NCBI GenBank assembly: GCA_007922225.1
Contig: ML679954.1
Span: 26,640,240-26,704,239 of the forward strand
Direction of reading: 5' to 3'
From: Emydura subglobosa
Lineage: Eukaryota; Chordata; Testudines; Chelidae
Length of the DNA: 64,000 bases
The notes under the pieces are model-generated. The model searched no databases, was not told the origin of the DNA, and saw nothing but the letters and a program-made list of their open reading frames with translations. Shown here piece by piece: positions 49,831-60,939 of this stretch. A program made the translations under genes and the position numbers. The stretch's first letter is position 1; every line of letters starts with the position of its first letter.

Positions 49831-50554
49831 CTCTCCCTGGGATAAAACAATTCCCAAAACTCACCGGGACTATTTGCTGCAAAACAGCAGTTTGGAATCC
49901 TTTTTTTCTTTTCTCCATTTTCATTGGACCAACCCAAGATTGAGTTAAAAATATATTTAAAAAAAAAATTGACAAAAAATCATGTTTACTAATGCAAATA
50001 CTCTTAATGTTTATATTGTGCTTATTCATAGATTGTAGAGCATTTACAGTAACATAAGGGAAATGCTGACAAAATGTTTGCAGTAGTATCAACAGTATAC
50101 TATGGAAAACAGAGGGAGAATTGTCTCTCCTTGTGGTAGTATGTTCCAACCAGATTGCATCATTAACTGTTGTGGGATATGGTAGACTGTGCTGGAATTG
50201 GAGTGGATTTGGGATGTATTGTGAAGCTTCTTAGGGTATGTCTACACTGCAGAGTGAAGCTGACTTACTTAAAGTCGACTTTCATTTGCTGATTTTTTAG
50301 AAGTCGCTGGATCGTGTCCATGCCATGCTCCTTGCGCCGGGCTCATGCATCCACACTCGCCATGACTGTATCGGCAGTCAAAGCAGTCCACTGTGGGTAG
50401 CTATCCCACAGTGCAACTATCTGTGGTGGCTGTTGGGACGAGATTCATTGTCCCATGATGCAGTGCTCCTTCCCCTGCCCTTCCTTCCCCAAACAAACAG
50501 GAAACCGATTTTCACGCCGCTTGTTTGTCATGCGCTTGCCATTGCTGTGGATAC

Positions 50555-52563
50555 ATGGAGTCAGCTCAACTCTGCACTATTACTGTGAGCATCACAAATA
50601 CATCTCGGCTTATCATTGAGTATTTTCAAAGAAGAGCGAGACCCGGAAGCACAGATAACCGCTATGCCATTGATGCTGCCCTGCTACAAGCTATTGAACG
50701 GAACAATTCCTGATTGCTGCAGGCCATAACGCATCATCTGCAGTCCGTGGAGCAATGGTTCTGGTCCCGGGAAACAAGTACAGACCAGTGGGACCGAATC
50801 ATTATGCAGCTGTGGGGTGATGACCGGTGGCTGCAAAACTTTCGTATGCGAAAGGCCACTTTCCTTGAACTTTGCTCAGAGCTGGCCCAGTCCGTGAAGC
50901 GTGTGAATACTCACTTGAGAGAAGCTCTGATGGTGGAGAAGAGAGTGGCCATCGCTCTGTGGAAGCTGGCAACCCCCGACTGTTACCACTCAGTCAGGAA
51001 TCACTTTGGAGTCGGTAAATCTACAGTGGGAGCTGCCATGATTCAAGTGTGCAAGGCCATTAATAGACTTCTGCTATGAAGGCTAGTGATTTTGGGAAAC
51101 GTGCAGGGCGTAGTGGACAGGTTTGCCATGATGGGGTTCCCAAACTGTGGGGGGGCCATTGATGGCACACACATCCCTATCTTAGTGCCTGCCCACCTCT
51201 CGATTGAGTACATAAACCTCAAGGGGTACTTTTTCATGGTCCTACAGACCCTTGTGGATCACGGGTTGTTTTACAGATATCTATGTGGGGTGGTCTGTGT
51301 TGGAGGCCCAGTACAATTTGAGTTGCTTGACCACTGAACTAGAGGCTTAGCATAGCATTAAGTTGCTTGCTTGGCTATTCTGACCCCTGTAGCATGACAT
51401 CTTTCAGTTGGCAGAGACTGAATAACTTTATAGATGTCTCAGTTTCTGCATATCACAGCACATAATAAGACAAAATACAGATACTGTCTGCTTGCAGCTG
51501 CACATAGATAATGGTGATGGGAACAAGTTATCCTTGAATGTCTGGGGTACACTGTTTTATTGCCAAGGGGCACACTTTTACTCTGCCCCTCCTATCACCA
51601 GATGTTGTTTTGACGACCCCAATTATCATGGTGAGAATGGAATATAGTTAAGGGTGGAAACCCAATGTTGGTAATTAGCATATATGATCATGAAAGAGAT
51701 AATTAGGTGAAAGTTGTTTATGGAAGGGTATAAGTAGTCACCACTTAGACAAAGGGGGGCACTCCATAAACACCTGACTCCGTGGGAGGTGCTGCCCGTT
51801 GGACCATAGGATCCACTGTCTCCCTGGCGGGGCACCTGAAGAAAGCCGTTCCTGTTTACAGCCTTCTGAGTAACTGCTTAGCTCTCCAGGCTTAGTGAGC
51901 ATGATATATTGTAGTTAGTTTTAGGCTTTGTATCTAACTAGTATATTTATAGAAAACCTTGCACATTAAATCTTATTGATCTGCAAATTGGGCGAACCGT
52001 GTCTCACTGGTATCCACACTGATCACAAAGTGTCCAGAATCAACAGTCTGGAAAGGTGCATGATGCGTGCATATTTCGGAACTTGGGGCTGTTCTCTAAC
52101 ATGCAGGCGGTCACTTTCTTCCCAGACCAAAAAATTCACATTGGGGGTGTTGAAATGCCAATAGTGATCCTGGAGGATTCTGCTTACTCCTTGCTCCCTT
52201 GGCTAATGAAGCAGTACACCAGGCACCTTGGCAGCAACAAGGAGCGTTTTTAATAACAGGCTAAGCACTTGCAGAATGGTTGTTGAATGTGCGTTTGGGC
52301 GTTTAAAGGCCAGATGGTGACGTCTCCTCACTAGGCTAGGCATGAGTGAAAAGAACATCCCCTCAGTGGTATCTGCGTTCTGTGTTCTTCATAATGTGTG
52401 TGAAGTGAAAGGGGAAAGGTTCCCCCTGGGTTGGGCTGTGGAGGCAGAACGACTGGCCGCCAATTATGAGCAGCCAGATGCCAGCAATACGCTGAGAGCT
52501 AACCACGTAGCGCTTTGCATTAGGAAAGCATTGAAAACCAGGTTCTGCAATGAGATGCAATAA
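50555..52563 (+). pseudogene. Harbinger transposase (DDE superfamily), broken
   Basis: This encodes the DDE-type nuclease of PIF/Harbinger elements. The N-terminal half reads AIERNNS, a stop, then QWFWSRETSTDQWDRI, LQNFRMRKATFLELC and RVAIALWKLATPDCYHSV. FGVGKSTVGAAMIQVCKAI precedes a second stop at 51077-51079. The first catalytic Asp lies in FPNCGGAIDGTHIPI. A small indel shifts frame before DIYVGWS at about 51277-51296; there a solo LTR interrupts the gene. It resumes at 52051 with GKVHDACIFRNLGLFSNM and FFPDQKIHIGGVEMPIVIL, then LLPWLMKQYTRHLGSNKERF, a stop and a frame change. The Glu motif is VVECAFGRLKARW, and the C-terminus is IPSVVSAFCVLHNVCEVKG to CNEMQ. At least two stops and two frameshifts are present. 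An AATAAA lies at 52660-52665. Confidence 0.92.
51293..52050 (+). mobile_element. Solo LTR inserted in the Harbinger transposase
   Basis: A 748-bp sequence at 51298-52045 begins TGTTGGAGGCC and ends AGAATCAACA, giving TGTTG/CAACA ends. It is flanked by GTCTG at 51293-51297 and again at 52046-52050, a perfect 5-bp duplication. Removing it rejoins the transposase at the expected residues (VGWS to GKVHDA). A TATA-like TATAAG at 51729-51734 and an ATTAAA at 51965-51970 fit an LTR in + orientation with about 80 bp of trailing sequence. A 5-bp duplication fits gypsy-like or some endogenous-retrovirus classes; without internal genes the family is open. Confidence 0.85.
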
Positions 52564-52659
52564 TGATTTCTGTTCCTGTAAGTTATATGCCTTTGCTTTA
52601 AATCCCTCCTACCATGGATGTCAGTACCCTCCAAATCCCTCCCAAGCAAGATATGAATT

Positions 52660-52698
52660 AATAAAGAAACATGTTTTGAAACGATGCAAACTTTTATT
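52660..52698. terminator. Convergent polyadenylation signals of the Harbinger genes
   Basis: AATAAA at 52660-52665 serves the + strand transposase, about 95 nt after its last stop. TTTATT at 52693-52698 is AATAAA on the - strand and sits at the 3' end of the Myb-like gene. The two signals are 28 nt apart, so the genes meet tail to tail. Confidence 0.6.
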
Positions 52699-52719
52699 TA
52701 TGAACATTCAAGTCGGTGG

Positions 52720-54443
52720 GTGCAGGAGGCTAGTGTTCATTCACAGTCTCCGATGGTTGTGTGATTGCTTGCAGGCCAGCTGTTAGCGGGGCCACCGCTG
52801 CTTTCTGCTCACCTCCACTAGGGTGGAGTTCACCACATACTGCAGCCTGGCCATTCTCCTCCGAGACCGGTGCGGGAGGATGAGGGCAGCAAAGCCATAG
52901 GCTGAGGAGCGTTATGGAGGGGCTGCAGCGGAACTCTGAAGCTCCACAAGCTGCCAGAGCATGTATGCCTGGTACCACATGATTCACAGCATCTCATGCA
53001 TGGTACTGCAATCATGCTCCAGCATCGCTTTTCGACTCTCCCTGTCCATGTCCATGTTCTGGGACGAGGTCATCCGCCATGCTCGGAGGTCTGTCTTTGT
53101 GGCCGCGTAGGCTTCATGAGCTCTTCAAACATGTCGTCTCCCTTCCCTCCTCCCCCCCAACCTGCGATAGTCTTTCTGCAGCAGTTCGAGTGGGCTGGGC
53201 CAAGACCGAGGTGTCTACAGAACGAAAAGACATGCACAATGTTGCCATTGTTAGCATAGAGAGGGAATTGAAAGAAATGCAACAATATATATAAAAAAAA
53301 AAAAAAAAACTCCCCTTGCTGTGCACAAGGGTAAGACAGACCCTCATTCCATTCCGCACATTCCTGAAGGGTCGGCTGTCTGTGCAGTTGCAGAGATGTT
53401 AAGCTAGGGGCACTACTCTGCTTTAGCATGCGGGTGGGGAGGGAGCGGTTAATAGTATCGTTTGAACCCATAGCCAAATAAAGTGACTTTTTAGTGGGAC
53501 AGTACAATGGGGTATAATCATGCGCCGTCTTCCCTAGGTGACCAAGAGTGATATCAGTCTCCTGAGGGTAATGCACGAGGAAAGTGAAGATTTGCTGCAT
53601 GCAGCAGGGTATGGGCCTGGCCCTTATGCCGCTATGCTGTGTTCCGCCATGATTCCGGTTCCCTTGATTGCAGCGTGGCGCGGCGAAGTATCCTACCTGG
53701 GAGGGAGGAACAAGGCTGCCCTGCCCCGAAACCTTTTGAAAAGGATAACAGATTACCTACATGAAAGTTTCCTTGAGATATCAACTGATGATTCTCAGAG
53801 CATATCTCTGCACATAAATAATCTGTTCCGGGAGTAGCCACCCAAGGCAGTACACTAAACCACTGAAATCCCCTTTCCTCTTCCCCCCAACCCCTTAAAA
53901 AAGAACATAACTGCTAAGAAGAAAAAAAACCTCACCAGATGTGCCTTCCCTGGAATCATTAGTGCTGTCCTGCTGGTCTGCTCTGGGGTCAGGAATAGGT
54001 CCTGACTGTCTGGGAGAAGGGACACTCTGCTCTCCTGCACCCTGCTCTCCTCATTCTCCTCCTCATCCACGGAGTCCTCATCATTGTTCCTGGAGTGGGA
54101 TGGAGCAGATGCTTCATGGCGGCCCCATGGTGGGGTCCCTTCCGAGAATGGCATGCAGCTCCTCGTAGAAGCAGCATTTTTTGGGCGAGGATCCAGAATG
54201 GCTGTTAGCTTCCCTGACCTTTTGATATGCCTTTCATGGTTCCTTGATCTTCACGGGGCACTGCTGCGTGTCCCTGTTGTGCCCCTTCTCCAACATGCCC
54301 TGGGTTATCGTCCCGTAAATGTCCAAATTTCTTTTGTTGGCTCTGAGCTGAGCCATAACGGACTCCTTGCCCCAAAGACCGATGAGATCTAAGACCTCTG
54401 GTCGACTCAATGCTGGAGCGCGTTTGGGTCTTGCAGTAGCCAT
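52720..54443 (-). pseudogene. Harbinger Myb/SANT-like DNA-binding gene, broken
   Basis: This is the partner protein that PIF/Harbinger elements use for DNA binding and nuclear entry of the transposase. From the start at 54443: RPKRAPALSRPEVLDLIGLW, SVMAQLRANKRNLDIYGTIT and CPVKIKEP, a stop, then KAYQKVREANSHSGSSPKKC and CFYEELHAILGRD. This is the Myb/SANT-like trihelix domain. An acidic linker follows, then LLPDSQDLFLTPEQTS. At 53934 a GTGAGG donor-like site follows GGCACATCTG, and an acceptor-like TATCGCAG ends near 53164. The C-terminal part resumes with KGDDMFEELMKPTRPQRQTS and a charged helix ending in MLWQLVELQSS. So about 770 bp between 53934 and 53165 is probably an intron. Stops and frame changes make the copy inactive. 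Confidence 0.8.
53538..53837 (+). CDS. Open frame inside the Myb-like gene's intron, function unknown
   Basis: A 99-codon frame on the + strand, opposite to the Myb-like gene and lying within its apparent intron. It reads GPGPYAAMLCSAMIPVPLIA, then AWRGEVSYLGGRNKAALPRN, then LLKRITDYLHESFLEISTDD, and ends HINNLFRE. It has no stop, while both other genes of this transposon are broken. I have a memory of related text (NKAALPRNLL, YIQESFMEMS) in other reptile Harbingers, which would make it a third conserved coding segment, but I cannot confirm this. No known domain, signal peptide or clear membrane segment is visible. It may instead be an exon of something larger or a lucky open frame. Confidence 0.35.
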   Translation: MTKSDISLLRVMHEESEDLLHAAGYGPGPYAAMLCSAMIPVPLIAAWRGEVSYLGGRNKAALPRNLLKRITDYLHESFLEISTDDSQSISLHINNLFRE

Positions 54444-54833
54444 GAGGAGTTCAGCTACAAGCTCCCTCCATGCTGTCCTGACAGGAAATGAAAATTGAAA
54501 TTTTCCCTAGGGCATGAGGGGAGGGGCCATTTCCGGGTAGTGTGACCATGTAACAGCAGAGTGCAAATGTCCAGAGCGGTCACAATGGGGAATTGTGGGA
54601 TACCTCCCAGAGGTCATGAACATCGAATTACATTATGCTTTGTCTATACAGAAGCAAAAATCGAACCAATAAAATCGAATTAGGCACTACACCACTTGCG
54701 GAGGTGGTTTTATTACATCGAGTGTTGCCGCGTGTTAAGTCTACTGGACTCCTGTACCAGTGTAGACGCAGGCTTTCAGAGATTGACTTAAGTGACGTTA
54801 CGTCGACCGCCATCGCCAGTGTAGACAAGGCCT

Positions 54834-55310
54834 TAGGGTTGCCAACTTTCTAACTGCTGAAAACCGAACACCCCTGCCCTGCTCTGCCTGTCTCCTCCCT
54901 TACTCCCCCAATCTCTAGGATTCACCTCTGCCACCTGCAGAGCTGGGCTGGGAGGAGCTGACATGGAGCCTGCCTGCATACCCAAATGGAGCACAGCAGG
55001 GGTCAGTCCCCAGAGTGAGGGTTGGCGTGGGGAAATCGGGGCACAACAGGGTGTGCGGGGGGCAGACAGGATCCCCCCTGGATGGCAGCAGTACTGCTAG
55101 TACCTTAGTTTGGAGCCCGGTCTGTGAGCCAGCCACTTCTTTTTCAGCCTGGGGGCTGGAAGAGCAGCAGTTGCTAAGCAGAGCAGTTCCTCCAGGCTCC
55201 AGCAGCAGCTACTTCTCTTCCCGCCTCCCGGTGGCAAAGGCGCTGACTGGGCAGTGCCAGGTTCCTTATTATTTTTTTTTTTTTTGAAAACCCGTCATCA
55301 GGCAACCCTA
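54834..55310. mobile_element. MITE with TA target site, GGGTTGCC ends
   Basis: The element spans 54836-55308 (473 bp). It starts GGGTTGCCAACTTTCTAACT and ends GGCAACCC, an 8-bp perfect inverted end, and is flanked by TA on both sides, which fits a Tc1/mariner-like insertion. The left interior has AAAACCGAACACCCCTGCCC and the right AAAACCCGTCATCAGGC, again partly inverted. It is GC-rich and contains a T run at 55272-55285. Its left border coincides with the right border of the Harbinger, so the TA is part of the Harbinger's TTA. Confidence 0.65.
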
Positions 55311-55739
55311 TGTGATTTATTTCATAGCACTCCAGTATTATTTTGTTAAATGCAAACACGATTACATTTCCTTTTTACTTTTAAGTATTCTCAGGTAAAG
55401 GACTGACTCTTAGATCTTGCACGTAGCTCACTGCAGCATTGGGGCCGTAAAAAGGATCTGAATAATTTTAATTTAAAAAAGAAAACACCAGAAATAGTAA
55501 GACAGCTCTTTGCATCTGCTCTTTTCTGCCACTTCATATCAAGACTTTATTTAAATAATTTGGGGTTATAGTTACCTGCTGAAAAATCTGGCAGGAACCT
55601 CGCCTGGAGGAAATAGGTTTGCTGCCTGTCATTAATGACATTCCCACAAAATTATGGATTTTTAGGGTCAGTCTGAATAATTATGCTACTCTAATTTCTT
55701 GTACTGTTCATGATATGCTCTATAAGTTGGCAAGGGGTC

Positions 55740-55945
55740 CAAACACTTGTCTATGCGAGGGTTTTTTCACTAGTGTAGCTACACTGAAATACCTGTAGTA
55801 GCATAAATGCCTAGTATGGATCCGCTGCAGTCATATAAACTGTTGGTTGCACTGGTGTGATTTACTCTGGATTCAAACTGGGATGAGCTGTAGCAGTATA
55901 AGCTACCTTTTACACCAGTACATCTTCATTAGGGCTTGCACTTAA
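55740..55945. mobile_element. Non-autonomous DNA element (GTCTATGCGAGGG end)
   Basis: ACTTGTCTATGCGAGGG starts it. CACTAGTGTAGCTACACTGA and GGGATGAGCTGTAGCAGTAT, then TTTTACACCAGTACATC, match a turtle MITE made of repeated 'TACCAGTATAA' and 'GGTGTAAAA' units behind a TTGTCTACACTAG end. It is diverged and the right border is uncertain. Confidence 0.45.
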
Positions 55946-55984
55946 AACAAAGCACTTAAACTTATGTTTGAGTCCATCCCTATT

Positions 55985-56195
55985 CAGTAAAACCATTATT
56001 CACCTGGTTAACTTTAAGTATTTGAATAGGTCTCATGCAAGTCAATGGGACTTAAGTGCATACTTAACTTCAGACACATGATTAAGTACTTTGCTGAATA
56101 CAGATGGACTGATGTATAGTGGCTTGATCCTGCCCCACTAAAATTAATGGGAGAGTTGCTATTGACTTCAGTGGGAAGAAGATCAGACCCTGAGG
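55985..56195. repeat. Dispersed 'CAAGTCAATGGGACTTAAG' repeat
   Basis: GCAAGTCAATGGGACTTAAG, ATTAAGTACTTTGCTGAATA, CTTGATCCTGCCCCACTAA and GCTATTGACTTCAGTGGGA lie in a row. The family is the same as at 44747 and 56735, and the best copy of it in this window is here. Confidence 0.6.
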
Positions 56196-56734
56196 CCTAT
56201 ATCTAGAAAACCGACATCATCATATATCTGATGGGAGGGAGAAAAAGAGAGAACAGAAGACCCACAAACTACAAAGCAAAGTGAGTTAGTGAGATTGTTA
56301 AAGCTGTCAGTGTTCTGCAAGGTGAGGTTGGAGAAGGGAAAATGACTTTTACTGTAGGTTGAGTGTCTTAGAAAACTTTTGAGCAAGAAGTGAAAATAAT
56401 AAACTATTCTGATCACTAGGTAGTTGTACTTCCATGATAAAGGGGGAAAATAAAAATGAGATGTTTTACAAAAAGTATTTTTTATCCTTTATCCTGTGAT
56501 TTATGTTAACGTGTCAGAGGCTATATCAAAGTCCAGATAGCTAAATTGACACAGAAATATCAAAAACAATTAATGTAACAAGCACAAAGATTGAGGTTTT
56601 TATGACTTCATGTTCTACATTACTGTACTTTTTCTCTTTTAATAATATAGTAATGCTGTTCAAATATTTAAAATTAATGGGAATAGGAGCGGGAGGGAGA
56701 CAAGACGACAAAGCTAAAAATGGGAAAACTAGAG

Positions 56735-56865
56735 CCCCAGTTCTGCAAAGACTTATGCATGCCCTTAACTGCACATGCTGAGTGATCCTGTTGAAGTCAG
56801 TGGACTACCTACAGAATGTTAACTTAATCAAATACGTTTTTTCAGGATCAGGGCCTGGATCTGAT
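56735..56865. repeat. Dispersed 'CAGTTCTGCAAAGACTTATGC' repeat
   Basis: CCCCAGTTCTGCAAAGACTT, ATGCATGCCCTTAACTGC, GATCCTGTTGAAGTCAGTGG and TTTTTCAGGATCAGGGCC repeat the same blocks as the neighbouring copy, with GATCCTG and CAGGATC as inverted ends. Confidence 0.55.
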
Positions 56866-59800
56866 AAGTCTTAGAAGCTCTGAGCTATGTCAGTCCAGTG
56901 CATGATGATATTCTTTTGCCATGTGGTTAATTGTATGATTTTCTAGTGCTTTTGGTAGAATGTACTTGAGAGGACAGAAGAAAAGTCTCTACAATGCTGG
57001 TTGCAGGTATAAGTCAGAATATACTTCTTTCTGAGTTGACAGCTGCAGCTGTAATTTCAAGAAGGATCCACGATTCCTTCCCTGTAGCTTCTCCAGGTGC
57101 TGGAGTGCCTGGAGGAGTTAAAAACAACACTAACTTTTACAGATGTCACCATTGCAGTCTGCAGAGGAGTAGAATTCTGTTGATTTAAAACTTGGGTAGT
57201 ATAACAACAAAACAGTAATTAATCCGAACAGCATGTACTTGAGCATATGTGAGGTTTTGCTTTGTGTGGGGTTTTTTTCCCCTCGAGTTTTAAAAGAGAG
57301 AGAAACTCTTTGATTTTTCTAGGGGGTAGTGTGTAGGAGCCCAAAATCTCTTAAGTGAAATATTTCCATGGCTATTTCTGTAGCATTTGCTCACTTTCCT
57401 GATTATATTACATTTTTATATCAGTCTAGTTATTGAATTTGGTGTTCCTTATAAAAATGAACATATTGTGGCTAAACATGTAAAGCATATTAAATTAATG
57501 CATGTAAAATCAGTTCAGAACTGCTTCTGTGGAACTGACATAGAATGACGAGAGCACGAAAGTGACAGGGACTAATTAAGAGGGACACAGATAAGAACTC
57601 TGGGATCTAGCTAGATGAGCTCCCATCAGTTGCACCGTAAATGCCAAAGACTCCACTTAGATACCTCAAATATTATCTGCCTCAATGGCATAAACTGTCT
57701 GAGGGTGTGAAGGGTGGCTGTCATTTCATTTTATTGGCGCACATAGCTGAGGGGGGAAAGCATTTGTCCTGCTTAGCTTCACTAGGCAGAAAGTAAAAAT
57801 ATTTTTTCTTAGAATGTTCAGTATTTCAAACCCTGTTCCTAAAATCGTTTAAAATATTTTTGTATAAATTAACTCAGGAAACAGCTGGGATGGGGGAAGG
57901 GATGTTTGCCATTGAATTCAACAGAACCAAACCTCCTGATTTTTTTTTCTTTTTCTATGACGGTAAAATAATTGCATTTTGTACCATATGTAGATGGCTC
58001 AGCTGGTGTAATTCAGTTTAGCTCCATTGATAAGCTGATTTATGCAAGCTGAGGATCTAGCCCATATATATTTAAATTCATTGGCCAAAAATTGGGTAAA
58101 CTGCAGAAGCATGTTTTCCTTTGGTCAATTTTCCTTAATGAAAAAAGTTAAGACTCTGTGTTCCTTTGCTATTGTATATTGCCTGGCTGAAAAATGACAA
58201 TTTTATTTTGTGCATAGTTAGCTCTAATTCTCATATTTTGCTTCATTATTTGCTTACTCTTTCAGATAGTCAATTTATGTTTATTAAAGAAGGTGTAGAA
58301 TTGATGCTGCAAAAGGAGAACTAATGTGAACCTGCATTTTGGCCAGCTGTGACACCACATTCCTATTTCCATGCAGACAATTCCTGCTTAGGTACAACTG
58401 GTGATATATTTTGTCAAGTGTATCTGGGGCGGTGGCTAACTGGATGCCCTACCCTCCAGGGCTCTGCAACCAAACCTTTCTCAGGGTTTCCCATTTGCAG
58501 ACCACCTGCAGAGCTGCCTGGCCACAGGTTTAGTAAGAACCAAAACTGGGATAAAATGCAATCACCCTGTTACACTCCCATCCCCTTCTGGCCATGGATT
58601 CTGTGGATTATAAAGAGATGCAAATGACAGATAAACATTAGCTCATACTAAATGCATTGATAAAACTACTCAGTTAAGTGTTGGAGAGCAAAATACATTT
58701 TATTCACTGGCAATAATCATTCAGTTCTAACCTTATGACCAATTTCTTTTTGTTTGTTAGCAGCTTTTACAGATTTTATTTTATATTACATTTACATACC
58801 TGTGGCGAGGTGTGTATTCTTCTCCTTTGGCACCTTGAGGTAGAGTTACTGCATGTGGTTCTGCTTTAAGATCACTTAGAAACTGAAGCTTGTGCGGAAT
58901 GAGAATAGATCTGGTACTTATTAATCAGTTTTCCTTGCACACTATACCTATGCTCTGTGATCTGAATAGGCTTCCTGTCAATTTTTGGGTAGCATGTAAA
59001 GTGTTTTACTTACAAATCACATAATAGTTGGTGGCTACCTTTAAAAAAAAAAATCACTTCTCTCCTTGTTTGATACAGAAGCTGATGATGCAACAGCTGT
59101 CCTCATTTTAGGCACTAAATTCAGAAGATCTTTGTTAAAGTGGAAGGGGACTATGATCACATTACACCTTGGTCAGTCAACATCTGAGTCTGATGACCTT
59201 CAGGGCATGCTGAAAGCATCCTCTGTTTTCCCAAGCTTTTTCTCTGACAGAGGAGGATGCCTGGGGAAAAGCCTTTTCTTTGTACTCTCTCCTAATAGTT
59301 GTGTTAGAATTTTGCACATTTGCTTAGAGATCTCATGAGCATTAAAGGAATTAGAATACACAATACAAAAATAACGGAAAGTCAACAAGCACATGTAGCT
59401 TATGTAGTGATTAGGGTAAATGAACTGAAAACTAAAACTATTTAGCCCCAACGATAATGAGACCATTCAATCCTGAGCATGTATGCCATTATTTTGGATC
59501 TTAAATGAACAGGTTCACCAAACTCTGAAATTCAGAATTACATATGGATTTAATTCAGCAATTAATTGAACACATCTGTGTAAGGAACTCCATTGCTATC
59601 CTGTTAGTAGTAATATGGCAATTAATTTGATTTAAAAGATTTGTATAAATCAGCGACAAAATTAATCTTCTTATTAAAATAATTTGGTTAACTAAATTAT
59701 CTATATCCTAAATTTTCCTAAAGATTCCTAATTTTTCCTAAGATTCTCAATTCAGAAACACTTACATTTCAAGTATACTAGAAAACAAAATGGCTGAATT

Positions 59801-60384
59801 TGTTATTTGCTTACCAGCCAGGACTTTAAATATAGAGTTCTGTGTTTCTTTGGCAACAGGTGAAATTATGGAAGTCTAAAAGTACTATCAATTCAGCCCT
59901 TTGTGCTGCTTTTAGACTCAGAATTCTGAACTTGTGAGGTCTTGCTATTAGCAAGTAACATGTTTTTCAGTTCACCTTTAAAGACGTACAAACCTTTTTA
60001 GTCTCAAATTTAAATATATATTTGGCCAACGCAGAATATTTTTCTTGCATGAATGTAAATGTCTTCACCATTAATAAAACAGAATGAAGTATTTAAGAGA
60101 AATTAATGTAAGATACCCAAAATATTTTATAGCTGCATAATTTATATAAGAAAATATAATGAATTGCAGAAAAGGAAAATAAACCTTATTATTGGATCTG
60201 CAATAAGGTAACAATGGTATAATTAATAAATGTATCACAGGCATGACCTAGATAATATTTTTCATTGATATTTTAGTGATACTTTTGGAAACAGATTTTT
60301 CAGATGAAATATAAAAATGAGGTCCTTATTACTTGTTATCATTAAAGATAAATGTAAATAAAATGGGCAATGTTTAATTATAGG
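56866..60384. other. Intronic DNA, no gene seen
   Basis: AT-rich intron. I found no intact repeat or exon-like frame; the frames at 58349-58627 and 59066-59338 have no recognisable domain. Confidence 0.4.
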
Positions 60385-60836
60385 AAAGATGTTTAGTGGT
60401 GTTTTAGGTCTGATCTCATTTAATATCTACATAGATGACTTGGAGGAGGCAGGGGGAAAAGCACATTTACGATGTTTGCTTAAATTGAAGGAGTTCGGGA
60501 CAGTATTGAGGATAAAGAAATAGAAATAACCTACAGAGATTGGAAACAAGGGTAGAACTAAAGTGTGATTTAACCTGGCAAATTTCCAACTAATATATAT
60601 GGGGAAACAGTATTCTGAAATACAAATATCCAGTTGGGGAGAAACCTGGGAAGTAGTAATGCTGAATGAGATTTAGGGGTTATAGTGGATGGAAAATTAG
60701 TCAAGAATCTATGCAATTCGATGGGGAAAGACAAATGAGATTTTTGTGTGACCCATATGAAATACTGTGTTTTACTTTCGAGTGGGTCATATCAAGGCAG
60801 ATATTGACAAATTGGAGGGAGATGAAAAGATCTTTT
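60385..60836 (+). mobile_element. CR1-like LINE fragment, sense, internally deleted
   Basis: The + strand reads LISFNIYIDDLEEAGG near 60415-60460, matching the CR1 RT phrase LFNIYINDLEE. GGGGTTATAGTGGATGGAAA at about 60675 and TACTGTGTTTTACTTTCGAG, then GATATTGACAAATTGGAGGG near 60800 match later CR1 text that encodes GVIVD, EYCVQFW and DIEKLE. The FADD region between is missing. The similarity stops at a poly-A run. Confidence 0.6.
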
Positions 60837-60854
60837 AAAAAAAAAAAAAAAAAA
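60837..60854. repeat. Poly-A run
   Basis: Eighteen A at the end of the CR1-like fragment. CR1 elements normally lack poly-A, so this is more likely a simple repeat than a retrotransposition tail. Confidence 0.95.
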
Positions 60855-60939
60855 GGGAAAACCCCCTCTGTTTAGTTTTCCTGAGGCTCCCTTCATCAAC
60901 GTATTAAAGCAAACAGGAGTGCATTTTTTAAGGTACAGC

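Larger units (their letters stand above)
50231..54835 (+). mobile_element. PIF/Harbinger DNA transposon, near full length
   Basis: The element spans 50234-54832 and is flanked by TTA (50231-50233 and 54833-54835), the duplication typical of PIF/Harbinger. The left end GGGTATGTCTACACTGCAG is inverted at the right end, CAGTGTAGACAAGGCC. It encodes a transposase on the + strand and a Myb/SANT-like partner on the - strand, arranged tail to tail. Without the 753 bp added by a solo LTR and its extra duplication it would be about 3.85 kb. Both genes are broken, so it cannot move by itself. Confidence 0.92.

Noticed and set aside
49712..50149. 145-codon - strand frame
   Set aside because: No domain, mostly AT-rich intron and part of the hAT-like element; no splice context.
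53070..53600. 176-codon open frame on the - strand, the longest in the window
   Set aside because: Its first part has no motif and covers the apparent intron of the Harbinger Myb-like gene; only its end (KGDDMFEELMKP) is that gene's C-terminal exon. It is a read-through frame, not a separate gene.
60837..60854. Poly-A run as the tail of a retrogene
   Set aside because: The sequence before it is CR1-like, a family that does not use poly-A tails, and no target duplication was seen.
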